Assembly (NCBI GenBank): GCA_963778945.1
Contig: CAVZWL010000020.1
Location: 77,114 to 141,113, forward strand
DNA: 64,000 nt
Direction of reading: 5' to 3'
Source of the DNA: Fen-1254 sp963778945
Lineage (GTDB): Bacteria > Bacteroidota > Ignavibacteria > UBA10030
Both the position numbers and the translations under genes were made by a program. How positions within the stretch are numbered: the stretch's first letter is position 1; the number at the start of each line of letters is the position of its first letter. Shown here one piece after another: positions 17,566 through 28,100 of this stretch. Below the pieces are notes generated by a model. It saw only the letters and a program-made list of their open reading frames with translations, did not search any database and had not been told where the DNA came from.

Positions 17566-17948
17566 ATGAATTTTCCGGAACAGTTGAAATACACCAAAGA
17601 TCATGAATGGCTTTTTATCGAAGGCTCTACAGGAACGGTCGGCATAACGGACTTCGCTCAAAGCGAGCTTGGAGATATTGTATTTGTCGAATTGCCCGAA
17701 GTCGGGGCTGTCCTTGAGCAGGGAAAATCGTTCGGAACGATTGAAGCCGTCAAGGCAGTCTCCGATCTTTTTGCACCGGTCAGCGGGCAGGTGCTGGAAG
17801 TGAACGCTCTCTGCAATAATCACCCGGAGCAGATCAATAAAGATCCATTCGGTGAGGGATGGCTGATTAAAATTCATATCACTAGATCTCTGGTCAGGCC
17901 GGTCTCTTACTCGATGCCGGCGCATATAAGCAATTGACTGGAAAATAA
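17566..17948 (+). CDS. gcvH: Glycine cleavage system H protein, frameshifted near its end
   Basis: GcvH is the small lipoyl carrier that moves the aminomethyl group between the P, T and L proteins of glycine cleavage. The lipoyl Lys63 is in GTIEAVKAVSDLFAPVSG, and KDHEWLFIEGS is the usual N-terminus. The ATG has a good ribosome binding site (AGGAG). The uncorrected frame ends at 17937 with an untypical tail. A one-base shift near 17883 instead gives SGQAGLLLDAGAYKQLTGK and a stop at 17946-17948, a normal GcvH ending. No gcvT or gcvP is near; the protein may also serve lipoate synthesis. Confidence 0.92.
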
Positions 17949-18507
17949 AATTAGATTATCCAATACAGGGCATGATCGTTTCTGCCGAGAGGAGAAGCGG
18001 CCAATGTGTCTCTTTTGAGGAAGAGCGAAACAACGGCAACGCGTCGAAGCGAAGTGAAAACCATGGAGCGGTTGAAAAAACAACTGCGTCCATCAGGTGA
18101 AGGATCGAGATCGTGAATGAATCGACGGGACAAAGAGATCATCTGGAAAAGGCAAAGCGAACCTGAAGCGCCTTTTTTTTGCTGCGAAGAGCGTCGTTTT
18201 TTTTCTTCTCATTTTAAGCCTGCCGCTGTTCTTTTCTTACCGGCGTTCTTTCCGTCATTTCCGCGATTCGGATTTTATTCATCAGCAGCAGCGCATTGCA
18301 CTTCTCACGAATGCTCACCATGCATTGCTCGATGAAGAAGGAGATACATGCTGACACGAAGCGTTCGTCAGCTTCATTCAAGCGCATGTCTCTTCTTGTT
18401 CTCGATGACTGGAACAGCTATCGTGAATTGGCTGCGATTGAGTCAAACTGAAATGCCTGACGAGCCGGAAAGAATCCGAACGGCAGAATATAGGGCGCAT
18501 CGATTCA

Positions 18508-19281
18508 TTGATTCAGATTGCGTTCCGCCATGATCATGAGGAACGGAATGCAATGCAGGGTTTTCCCTTTGTCTTACTATCCCGCATAAAAGACAAAAAC
18601 GATGAGCTCCTTTTTTTAGAAATGGAACGGCTCCAGCAGATGCATGACGAAGAGTCTTCGGCGCTGGAACGCTGGACATTTTTATGGATCGTGCTTGCAG
18701 GCCTTGCCTGCGGTTCTGCACTGCTTCTTGCTGTTCTGTACAAAAAGCAGAAGGAAAAAGTGGACGAAGGACCGAACAGTTATTTTAATGCTTTGGAATC
18801 TATACTGAACCCTGTTCAAATAGTTCGCTTCGATGGAACTACTCGTTATGCAAATCCCGCTTTTTATAAGTGGAGCGGATTCTCTCCGGATAACGCGGAG
18901 AATGGTTCTTTCCTGCAAACGATTCATGCCGGCGGCAGTGAACAGAATGCGTCGATATGGAAAACTGCGATTTCGGTTCTTCATCAGTCAAAATCATGGT
19001 CGGGAGAAATCTTGCACACACGGCCGGACGGACAAACGGCTGCTGCGGATATTCTCATTGTTCCATTTATCCGCCGCGATGAAAATATTCTTGATTACAT
19101 TGTCTTCTATACGGATGCAACGAAGAAAAAAGAATTTGCTCAAAAGTTACAGGAAACACAGAAGCTTTATAAGGATATCTTAGAAGGATCTCTCGATGGA
19201 TTGATAGTGGTTCAAAATAATATGGTGGTCTATGCAAATCCAAAGGCGGTAAATATTTTCGGTTATGAATCGGCCAAATGA
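18508..19281 (+). CDS. Histidine kinase piece: end of CHASE3, membrane segment, PAS domain
   Basis: This is the longest undisturbed piece of the broken kinase. It covers the last helix of the extracellular domain (LLFLEMERLQQMHDEESS), a single membrane segment, a first PAS domain (SILNPVQIVRFDGTTRYAN, KWSGFSPDNAENG) and the beginning of a second (LDGLIVVQNNMVVYANPKA). It ends at NIFGYESAK by a shift near 19278. Confidence 0.7.
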   Translation: MIQIAFRHDHEERNAMQGFPFVLLSRIKDKNDELLFLEMERLQQMHDEESSALERWTFLWIVLAGLACGSALLLAVLYKKQKEKVDEGPNSYFNALESILNPVQIVRFDGTTRYANPAFYKWSGFSPDNAENGSFLQTIHAGGSEQNASIWKTAISVLHQSKSWSGEILHTRPDGQTAAADILIVPFIRRDENILDYIVFYTDATKKKEFAQKLQETQKLYKDILEGSLDGLIVVQNNMVVYANPKAVNIFGYESAK

Positions 19282-19980
19282 TATGCAGCTCGTTCCTTTT
19301 TCAGATCCTGTTCCAATTGAATGAAGGTGAGACATCATCAGTCCAGCAAATCGTATCGGAAAGCGTTTTGCTTGAAAAGGCGGAGTTCCGATGCCGGACG
19401 AAAAATGCAGGGATTATCGATGTCGAATCCCATACTCTTTCAATCGGCTGGGAAGGGGAAGCCCGCGGTGCTCGTCTCGTTCCGCGATGTTACAGAGAGA
19501 AAAATGATAGAACACGAGAGAGCATTGTGCGCATGGGAACAAGAAAAGTTAAGTGAAATAGACAAACAGCTTATCGGGATTGCGAACCTGGGAAAAATAT
19601 TCGATGCAATCGTTCATCAAACGATAAAATTGACCGGATCGGGATTTGCAGGAATTATCGTATACGACATCGGAATCGGAAGATTATTGCTGGAAAGCAT
19701 CAAACATCGGAATATGCATGAAGATTCCCGGCGATTGGAAAAAAGCCGCTCCGACGTTCAAAATCCTTAAAAAGCGGAACGAAATGGTTGATTCTCGAAC
19801 GGGAAGAGAAATGAGGAAGAACCGCTCTTCAACGGTATTCCGGAATTGTACGGCTGAAACCATTGCTTCGGCTGTATTTCTTCCGCTGCTTGTGGGAAAA
19901 AATTTGCAGGGGTTTTTGATTCGTCGGCTATGCATCGCAGCATGATTTTTCCGACAAAGAAATCCGGCTGCTAAATTCAC

Positions 19981-20418
19981 TTGCGGAAAAATGCTCGATT
20001 GCAATGGTCAATGCGAAATTATACGACGATCATTATAGAACATGAAAAAGAATTGGAACTGCTCTCGGCGGCTCGTGTGCAGGTGCAGGAGGAAGAAAGA
20101 AGGAGAACGGCACGGGAAATTCATGACGGCCTCGGGCAGCTCCTGACCGCTATAAAATTCAATCTGGAAATTTTGGAAGATTCACTTTCTACGACTCCGG
20201 ATGAACAAAATCGGATAAATGATATGAAGAAATTGCTGGACGACGTCATGAAAGAGGCGCGGGATCTATCGTATAACCTTATGCCGAGCGTCCTTGAAGA
20301 TTTCGGACTTATTCCCGCCGTGCAGCTCCTGTGCGAACAATTTTCTCAGCAGACTGGTATTCATGTTCAATTTTTCCGCTCGGTGATGAAGACCGATTCA
20401 GCGCGGAATTGGAATTAG
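19981..20418 (+). CDS. Histidine kinase piece: HisKA_3 dimerisation and phosphoacceptor domain
   Basis: This piece of the broken kinase contains the coiled-coil entry helix (EKELELLSAARVQVQEEE) and the HisKA_3 H-box AREIHDGLGQLLTAIKF, where the His is the phosphorylated residue. The following LSYNLMPSVLEDFGLIPAV is the typical NarX/DegS-type helix end. A shift near 20380 moves the ATP-binding domain to the frame seen at about 20390-20590. Confidence 0.7.
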   Translation: MRKNARLQWSMRNYTTIIIEHEKELELLSAARVQVQEEERRRTAREIHDGLGQLLTAIKFNLEILEDSLSTTPDEQNRINDMKKLLDDVMKEARDLSYNLMPSVLEDFGLIPAVQLLCEQFSQQTGIHVQFFRSVMKTDSARNWN

Positions 20419-20718
20419 GAGTGTATCGCATTGTACAGGAAGCGCTGACGAATATACAAAAACATGCCGCGGCTGCCGATGTTGAACTGCAAATAATTGC
20501 ATCCGAGAATTCGGTCCGGATGACGGTGGAAGACAGCGGAAAAGGATTTGCTGGAACAAAAAACATATCCGGCGACAAAAGGGCAGGAAAGGAATCGGAT
20601 TGATGAGGATGCGAGAACGGGCGTCGCTCCTGGGCGGCACATTTGTCAATGAATCGGCATTGCAGCGCGGCACTCTCGTTTGCGTCGAAATACCGATCAA
20701 GAAGGAAGAAAGCAAACA

Positions 20719-21393
20719 ATGAAAGTGCGGTTGCTGCTAGCGGATGACCATCCTCTGGTGAGGAGCGGTCTTATTCGATTACTGGAGTCCTACAAAGAGT
20801 TCATTGTTATCGGCGAAGCCAGAGACGGTGAAGAAGCCGTTGCTCTCGCAAAAAAACTTAAGCCGGACATCGTCATTATTGACCTCTCGATGCCGAAATT
20901 TCCGGAATCGAAGCTACAAAAATTATATGCAAGGAAATTCCGGAGACAAAAGTTCTTGTCCTGACCATGCATGAAAACGAGGAATATATTTATCAAATTC
21001 TAAAGTCCGGTGCAGGCGGCTACATTCTCAAAAATGCCACGAAAGATGAACTTGCATCCGCAATTCAGGGCAGTGGCGGATGGGAAAAAAATTCTTCAGT
21101 CCGAAAGTTTCAGAAATCATCAGTGAATAGCTACCTTAACAAAGCCAAACAGAGAGATACGGCATGCGCAAGGAGATGAGGAAGAACTTCCTTTGACCCG
21201 GCGCGAAAAAGAAATATTATACCATATTGCACTTGGCAAAAATAACACACAGATAGCCGAAATCATGTTTATCAGCCCGCGAACGGTGGAAACGCACAGA
21301 ACGAATATCATGCAGAAATTAGACATCCACGATGCATCCAATCTTGTCCGGTTCGCTTTGATGAACAAAGACAAGCTGGGTGTCGCAGAATGA
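20719..21393 (+). pseudogene. LuxR/NarL-type response regulator, frameshifted
   Basis: The ATG overlaps the kinase stop (ATGA), so the two form a two-component pair. Receiver: KVRLLLADDHPLVRSGLIRL, with the phospho-Asp in IVIIDLSMPK. A shift near 20893 continues GIEATKIICKEIPETKV, and the conserved Lys is in GGYILKNATKDEL. Another shift near 21075 gives VADGKKFFSPKVSEIISE, and a third joins the C-terminal DNA-binding domain, LTRREKEILYHIALGKNN and SPRTVETHRTNIMQKL. The reconstructed length, about 220 residues, is normal for NarL/FixJ regulators. It may act on sites such as the TACGG inverted repeats downstream; this is inference. Confidence 0.8.
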
Positions 21394-21580
21394 TGCGGCG
21401 TTCAAAGTGCTGCCATGCTGCCGCGCTGCTGTTATTCGGCTGTTTTGTTTCTTAGTTCTTTCGGTTCGTTGTTTACTCCTCGAAATGCTCCATGCTTTGC
21501 TGTAAGATTTTGATGTTTGCATCCCCTAAATTTTCGTAATTAAACCGTATATTCTGCATGCCGAACATATTCCTATGGCC

Positions 21581-21650
21581 TACGGTATTTACCGTAATTC
21601 TAAAAATACGGTGAAAAAACGATGAAAAACATGGTGCTTCTCGCTATACT
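21581..21650 (+). promoter_or_regulatory. TACGG operator-promoter module upstream of response-regulator remnant
   Basis: TACGGTATTTACCGTA (21581-21596) is an inverted repeat with TACGG/CCGTA arms. A further TACGGT follows at 21607, then an A-run with ACGATGA, and exactly 15 bases after the shared AAA comes TATACT (21645-21650), a good -10-like box. The same order and spacing occur at 33303-33392. The start codon downstream is 43 bases after TATACT here and 44 there. I read this as a promoter with binding sites for a NarL/LuxR-type regulator. Confidence 0.6.
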
Positions 21651-21692
21651 ACTTTAAAAAAAGGCATTAACATTCCACTTTTGTATGGTGTC

Positions 21693-21794
21693 ATGAAGAT
21701 AAAAATACTTGTAATCGACGACTATCCACATTTTCAGTACGCAGTAATGGATTTTTTGGATGGATTGCAGTGGAAATTTCTTTTTAAAGAATAA
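21693..21794 (+). CDS. Truncated response-regulator receiver, 33 residues
   Basis: This short frame reads MKIKILVIDDYPHFQY, then MDFLDGLQW, and stops after 33 residues. It matches the first strand and helix of the single-domain regulator at 33436 (IKVLVVDDHQDFRR, LDFLSKL), including the acidic pair. The phospho-Asp, the Lys and the rest of the receiver are missing. Because its upstream region also matches that of 33436, it is most simply a decayed duplicate. A small expressed leader peptide is the alternative. No ribosome binding site is evident. Confidence 0.5.
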   Translation: MKIKILVIDDYPHFQYAVMDFLDGLQWKFLFKE

Positions 21795-21902
21795 AAGTAT
21801 GAAGGAATTAAAATTCAATGAAAAAAAACTCTAAACTATTACGGCCGAGATAACAAATGAATTTATTAATTCTCGCACATTTTCAGAAGATGGAGATATA
21901 AT

Positions 21903-23556
21903 ATGAAAACGTTGCTCATTTCACCGGCAAGAAATGCCTGCGCTCAATCAGGGATCGTTGGAGTGCGGACCTCTATCATTTCCGGCAAATCAATTATTCT
22001 TTCAATAATTCTATTTTTGAGTTTGTTCGTTCAAATAATGTTCGCCCAAGGAGTCGTCATTGGCGAATCAGCGGGTTTAACTGCTGATGGCAATGCGATC
22101 TTGGATCTTCGATCTGCATCGGCAACAAGAGGATTCTTAGTCCCCCAATTGGCAGCTTGGTCGGGTGGCACGCCTGATGCAGGAGCTAAGGGATTGATGT
22201 ACTTTAATACGGGCACAAACTCGTTTAATTTTTGGAATAGCACAACTTGGGTTGTGTTGGCAACTACAGGTAATTTAAGCCAGTTTGCTGCAACAACTTC
22301 TGCCCAGCTTGCCGGTATAATTTCGGATGAAACTGGTTCGGGTTCTTTGGTATTTGCCACAAGTCCTACTTTAGTTACTCCGATTTTAGGAACTCCTACA
22401 TCTGGAAATTTAACAAACTGTACGTTCCCTACGCTCAATCAAAATACTACAGGAACAGCGAATATTGCAGGGGGAACTCTTGGCGCTATTCCTTATCAAT
22501 CGGCAGCTAATACGACAACAATCTTAGCTGCGACCACGACTGCCGGTCAGGTTCTTCGTTCCGGTGCAAGCGCTGCCCCTTCATGGATTACAACTACCTA
22601 TCCTAACGCAGCTACCACAGGCGATGTAATTATAGCAACAGGAACAAATATAATTGGAAATCTTGCGGATGTTACAGCCGGCTCCTATTTACGCAGTGGA
22701 GGCGCCGCCACTGTGCCCGTATGGAGTACTTTGACTTTGCCAAATGCTGCTACGCAAGGTGATTTATTATATGCTTCCGGAACTAACGCTATTGGCAATC
22801 TTACCGATGTTGCAGTTGGAAGAGTTTTAATAAGTGGAGGTGTCGGAGCTAACCCGGCATATTCTGCCACACCTACTTTGGGAGTTGCAGGTACTACATT
22901 AGGGACATTGTCTTTATCTGGCAATACAAGCGGAACCATTTTAATACAACCCCAGGCGGCGGCAGGATCTTACAATTTTAATCTTCCGATAACCGCAGGG
23001 GCAAGCGGTCAGGCTCTTGTGAGCGGCGGCGGCGGCGCCACAGCAATGTCTTTTAGTTCCATACCGGGTGTTGCTTCTATTACTGCTAATGCTGCAGCGA
23101 CTAATGCAGCAACTGTCTTAACTGGTGCAACATGGACTATGCCTGCAAATTCCGCAAATGTAGGTCCTGTCATAAGAATACGTTGCAATTTTAATTTTGT
23201 TCATACTGGTGCTGTTACACCCACATTGACATGCAATCTCACTGTTGCAGGTGCTTCGGTAGCCGCTTTTATTATTACTCCTATCGCTACTGCCGCGACG
23301 TACAGGGGGATTTATTGAAGCATATGTTACTATTATAACAACTGGTGCAGCAGGAACCCTTATGAGTTCAATGAATGGGTCAAATAATGTTGGGACAAAC
23401 CTTGCTTCATACAATCCACAGATAGTAAATACTGCCGCTTCTGCAATTAATACTACAACGACAAATATTATTTCACTTACAATGAATATGACGACGGCAG
23501 TTGCAGCAAATACATTGACAATATCTCAAGGATGGGTTGAGCTGGTAAAACCATAA
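21903..23556 (+). CDS. Phage tail-fibre-like secreted repeat protein (one frameshift)
   Basis: An extended N-terminal region is followed by a hydrophobic signal segment (IILSIILFLSLFVQIMFAQ). Then comes ATRGFLVPQLAAWSGGTP and LMYFNTGTNSFNFWNSTTW, a module common in secreted proteins of this phylum. A segment of phage tail-fibre type follows (SAQLAGIISDETGSGSLVF, TSPTLVTPILGTPTSGNLT), then about three repeats of the type PNAATTGDVIIATGTN / GSYLRSGG. The main frame ends at 23318. A one-base shift near 23308 continues GGFIEAYVTIITTGAAGT to a stop at 23556 (WVELVKP). The ATG has a GGAGA ribosome binding site. It could be a surface adhesin or fibre; I see no other phage genes. Confidence 0.8.
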
Positions 23557-23762
23557 TGAACAGCAATCGACCTTTAAATGAAGCGTTTTAGATGATATTA
23601 ATTTTAAAAAATAAAATTAAGCTCAATATGAATCGGCAAATAAACACCCGATACATATTGCAAAAGCTTTTACAATATTTGTATTTTTTATTATTCGGAA
23701 ATACAAAAAATAATTCTCTGATCACAATGATAGAGAAGATACTGTTGCCAATTTAAAACCCG

Positions 23763-25112
23763 ATGAATGGTCCAAATAAAGATAGAGAACAACGCAGCAT
23801 TCTAAGACGTAGCATCTGGGATGTACGATTGATCGTTTTGTCTGCTTCGTTGTTTACTCTTTTTCCAGCAATGTTGTTTGCACAATTTATTACTAATAAC
23901 AATGCCGGGATATCTATAGCAAGCGGAACTTATGTAACCGGTGGATACATTGCAAATACTTCAGGAACAATTTCGAACGCCGGCACGATCACACTTACAA
24001 ACGACTATACAAATGGCGCGACAACGAACGGTAATGGAACTTATACCATTGCAGGCAATTGGACGAATACCGGAACGTTTACTGCCGGCACAAGCACCGT
24101 AACCTTGAATGGAACCGGCACGCAAACCATCGGCGGATCGACGGCTACGACATTTAATACTTTGACTATTAACAAAACCGGTGGGTCTGTAGTTCTCGGC
24201 ATTGCGGCAACGGCAACGAACTTTACGAACACAGCCGGGACATTCGATGCAAGCACATATTTGCTAACGGCTACGACGCCTACTCTCACAGCAGGCACAC
24301 TAAGAGCCGGTGCGGCGACATGGGCAGCCAATTATTCATTTACTCCCGTTCCTGCAGCTGGATTTACTATCGAGTATTACAATACCAATCCGACTATCAA
24401 CGGAGCTATAACGTATCAAAATCTTCTCTTCAGCGGAACCGGAACAGCCGGTGCAAGTGCTGCATTGACGATTCAGGGCAATCTTACAAATACAGGCGGC
24501 GGAGTACTGAACTTTGGTGCAAATAATGTCATACTCAGCGGAACTGTTGCGGCAAACAGCATTGCGGGATTCACGAATACAGGCACTGTCTCAATGACAA
24601 AAACTGCAGGCACAGCGACATTGCAGGGGGCGATGTCGTCCGGGGCGTTGACATTAAACGGGAACGGTGGAACGCTTAATTTAGGCGCCGGTCTAACACA
24701 TTCTGTAACAAGCATAACATTCACAAACGGGACATTAAATCTCGGCTCGAGCGCCGTGAATGTTGCGGGTGCGGTGACGCTGACAACCGGGACATTGAAT
24801 CTCGGTTCCGGCAGTATGAGTCTTACGGGGAATTTCTCCGGCGCCGGAACATTTACCTGCGGCACCGGAACAATGAACTTTAACGGCAGTGCAGCGCAAA
24901 CTGCAGCCGGAAAAATTTATTATAATTTGACATTGAACAATTCAAATGGCCTTTCATTAAATGGACCATCGTCGCTAGGCGGAACGATCACACTCACATC
25001 GGGCCTTCTTACCACAACAGCAACTAATTTATTAACAATAACAAATACCGTCAACAGGGAGCATTACGGGCGCATCGGCATCTTCTTACATCAATGGCCC
25101 GCTTGGCAATGA
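23763..25112 (+). CDS. Giant secreted beta-repeat protein 1, N-terminal part
   Basis: This is the first frame of a gene running to 33116 (about 3,100 residues in all). A 26-residue basic N-region precedes the signal core (LIVLSASLFTLFPAMLFAQ). The mature part consists of repeats of about 40 residues rich in Thr, Gly, Asn and Ser, typified by AGNWTNTGTFTAGTSTVTL then GTGTQTIGG and TFNTLTINKTGG. The spacing suggests a right-handed beta-helix. The frame is lost near 25050, where the alternative frame reads STGSITGASASSYINGPL, the usual lead-in to the next module. No catalytic motif is seen, and a structural or adhesive role is inferred. No ribosome binding site is visible, as is often the case in Bacteroidota. 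Confidence 0.8.
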   Translation: MNGPNKDREQRSILRRSIWDVRLIVLSASLFTLFPAMLFAQFITNNNAGISIASGTYVTGGYIANTSGTISNAGTITLTNDYTNGATTNGNGTYTIAGNWTNTGTFTAGTSTVTLNGTGTQTIGGSTATTFNTLTINKTGGSVVLGIAATATNFTNTAGTFDASTYLLTATTPTLTAGTLRAGAATWAANYSFTPVPAAGFTIEYYNTNPTINGAITYQNLLFSGTGTAGASAALTIQGNLTNTGGGVLNFGANNVILSGTVAANSIAGFTNTGTVSMTKTAGTATLQGAMSSGALTLNGNGGTLNLGAGLTHSVTSITFTNGTLNLGSSAVNVAGAVTLTTGTLNLGSGSMSLTGNFSGAGTFTCGTGTMNFNGSAAQTAAGKIYYNLTLNNSNGLSLNGPSSLGGTITLTSGLLTTTATNLLTITNTVNREHYGRIGIFLHQWPAWQ

Positions 25113-28100
25113 ATCTGCTTGCAAACATTGCAGCCGACGGAACATCCTATGCATTTCCTGTGGGTGAAAATGGGAATTATAGGCCGCTTGGGTTGATCAA
25201 TATTCGAACAGGAGCTACGACACCGGTCGTCAGTGCGGCAGTATACGAAACCGGCGCATCGACGAGTGATGGTACAACCATTACGAATATTGCACCGCGC
25301 AATTGGAATGTTCAGGTCATCAGCGGGAATTTTAGCAGCGCGACCATACAGCTTACCGAAAGCGGATTGATACCGACTAATGTCATCGGACAATCTGCTG
25401 CACAGGCAGGAACCTATAGTTCTCTCGGCGGCATTAACATCGGCTCTTCTGTTACTTCCTTCAAAGCGGATTCTACATGGCCGGCATATTTTGCGATTGG
25501 CATTTCAGCCATCAGACCTTTGTATTCATATCAATCGGGCAATTGGGACAGCACAACGACCTGGACGACCGATCCTTCAGGTTCGCTTTGGACCAATCCC
25601 GTTGTTCCAGGCAGTATGAATAACGTTATCATTCTCAACGGTCGAACGATTTCTGTCAGTTCAAATAATAAACAGGTAACGACACTGACCGTCAATTCGG
25701 GCGGCATAGTGGACCTCGCTTCTACCACGGGGCATAATTTCGGCACGGTATCGGGACAGGGAAAAATAATGCTCAGTTCCAATACTTTTCCAGGCGGCAC
25801 ATTTACGAGTTTTATAGCAAACACCGGGGGAACAATAGAATATTACAATCTTAATGGCGTGGGCTTGAGCACAACCCAATTGACTTATAATAATCTTATT
25901 ATATCAAATTATACGGCCAGCGCATATAGCGCTTTCTTAAATAATATTACAAATCCCACTACGTATACGATCAACGGAAATTTCAACCTGAAAAATTATT
26001 CATCAGGCACCAATACATTCTCTTTCGGCAATTCCACAGCATCGGATAATTTGATTAATATGACCGTCTATGGCAATTTTTCCGTCGATGCAAACTGTTC
26101 TATACGGGTCAACAATTTTGCGACTTCACATGCTATTCCGAATCCTACAAACAATACGACGGCATATCCTGTTCATTCATTATCGCTGTACGGCAACTTG
26201 ACAAATAATGGATCCATTCGATTTACCGGATTGCCCTCTTCTATACCGGTAGCCAATGCCTATTATACACTCGGTGTTACGGCTTTCGGAGGTGTTAATT
26301 ACGGCGATATTCAGGTGTATTTTCTCGGTGCCGCAAATAACACGGTAACATGCAACGGCACGACTGATTTCTTCAGATTGATCGAAGCCAAGGGAGTCGA
26401 CAACACATTTGTATTAGAAGTCACATCTTCCAGTACAAATAATTTTGCTCTTTACGCTCCCAACAATCAGGGCAATAATACATTTGACGGCGCACCGGAA
26501 GGTTATGGATATGGCGCATATTACAAGGCGCTTTTTATACATTACGGCACGTTAAAATTAGATGCGAATATTAATATTCCTTCTCTTACGGAAAGCGGAC
26601 AGGATTTTAATATTATACCTACTGCAGGATTATGGATCAATGGAGCTACCGTTTCTACTATGATTATCGGTCTCAACGGAACCGGTTATCAAGCAGCAAC
26701 GCTCTATGGCGCGTTGCGCGTTAGTGCAGGACAGTTCTCTACTGGAAATGCAGCAGGTATCGTTTTAGGAGCATTAGGAGCTCCATCTATTACGATTGAA
26801 GGGACAGGCACATTAGATGTCAGCCAGGCATGGACCAACACCGGCGCTGCTAACCAAATGAGTTATACTCAAACCGGCGGTACAGCGAATTTCCGATTAC
26901 AGGGAGAAAATCATGCCGGACCGATGCTGGCATTGGGCAATTCAAATTCAGTGTTCACCATGAGCGGGGGAGTCATTAATTTTTCCAACAATACTTTTTA
27001 TGACGGTAGTTATGATTATGCAATTATGACTCTCGGATCTCAAGTCGGAAATTACAAAGTAACAGGCGGTACCATTAATCTCAATCTTCCAAGTTCTGCA
27101 ACGGTCTATACGGCGAGTTCGACCGTGCCTTTTTATAATATGAATATATCGAATCAGACCGGAAGCGGAACCGTAACTATTCAATTGGCTGCGCCTTCGC
27201 CATTGACCGTATTGTACGATTTGACAATCGGCGGCAATTCCGTACTCGACCTGAATGCAAACGCGATAGATCTTGCTGTCGGCCATAATTTTAATATTTC
27301 AACCGGCGCCGCCTATACTCATGGTGCGGCAAATACTACTGCATTTAACGGAACAGGCGCTCAGGCATTCAATAATACAGGCACGATTACCGGCGGATCG
27401 TTGAATAATCTGACAATTACAAATACATCCGTTACATCGATCACGGCGAACAATCTGACAGTTACTGGAACATTGTTGATAGATAATAATGCTACTTTGA
27501 ACGACAGTGGAAAGTATGTTTATGCAGCAGGGAATGTTGTCATCAACGGAACACACACAGGACAACAGACGGTTGGCGGCATCAGGTTGAATGGTGCGGC
27601 CGCACAAACGATAAGCGGCGGAGGAAACGGAGTTTTCAATAATCTTCTTATAGATAAATCCAATACAACCGGCGTTTCGCTTACTGCAAATGCATCCGTA
27701 ACCGGCAACCTGCGATTGCTCAATAATGCCAACTTCAATATCGGATCTAATAATCTATCTTTCGGAACTCGCGCAAATGTCTACACGGACACATTGACGG
27801 CACAGAAATTCGACAGTGTGCACATGATTTCTACTAAAGGACTGGCAAGCGACCTCGGCATATCGAAGACTTTCAACAGTTCATATAAAACATTCCGATT
27901 TCCAATCGGAACGGGTAATTCGTATCGTCCGGATAGCATACAGTTTACAGCCGATCCTGCTCAATACGGCTCTATCACTGTCAAAACCATCCTGTCAGCC
28001 GATCCATTAGTCCAGGCAGCCGGGAAAGCGATCAATTTATATTGGAAAGTGACAAGTTCCGGGTTCTCAGGAATTCAGAATAACAGTATCAATCAGGTGT

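Larger units (their letters stand above)
18113..20722 (+). pseudogene. CHASE3-PAS-GAF NarL-type sensor histidine kinase, broken by about nine frameshifts
   Basis: GTG at 18113 follows GAAGGA by 8 bases. Pieces in changing frames read in order: a first membrane segment (KSVVFFLLILSLPLFF) and a CHASE3-like extracellular domain (NAHHALLDEEGDT; LLVLDDWNSYRELAAIESN). Then come a second membrane segment (WIVLAGLACGSALLLAVLY), two PAS domains and a GAF domain (IANLGKIFDAIVHQTIK). Last are the HisKA_3 box with phosphorylated His in RRRTAREIHDGLGQLLTA, the HATPase N-box QEALTNIQKHA with DSGKGFAG, and the final GLMRMRERASLLGG. Its stop overlaps the start of the regulator gene at 20719. All catalytic motifs survive, so error is likelier than decay, but true pseudogenisation cannot be excluded. 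Confidence 0.75.

Noticed and set aside
21903..23556. Prophage remnant
   Set aside because: Only tail-fibre-like text is present, on a protein with a signal peptide; there is no integrase, capsid, portal or lysis gene nearby.
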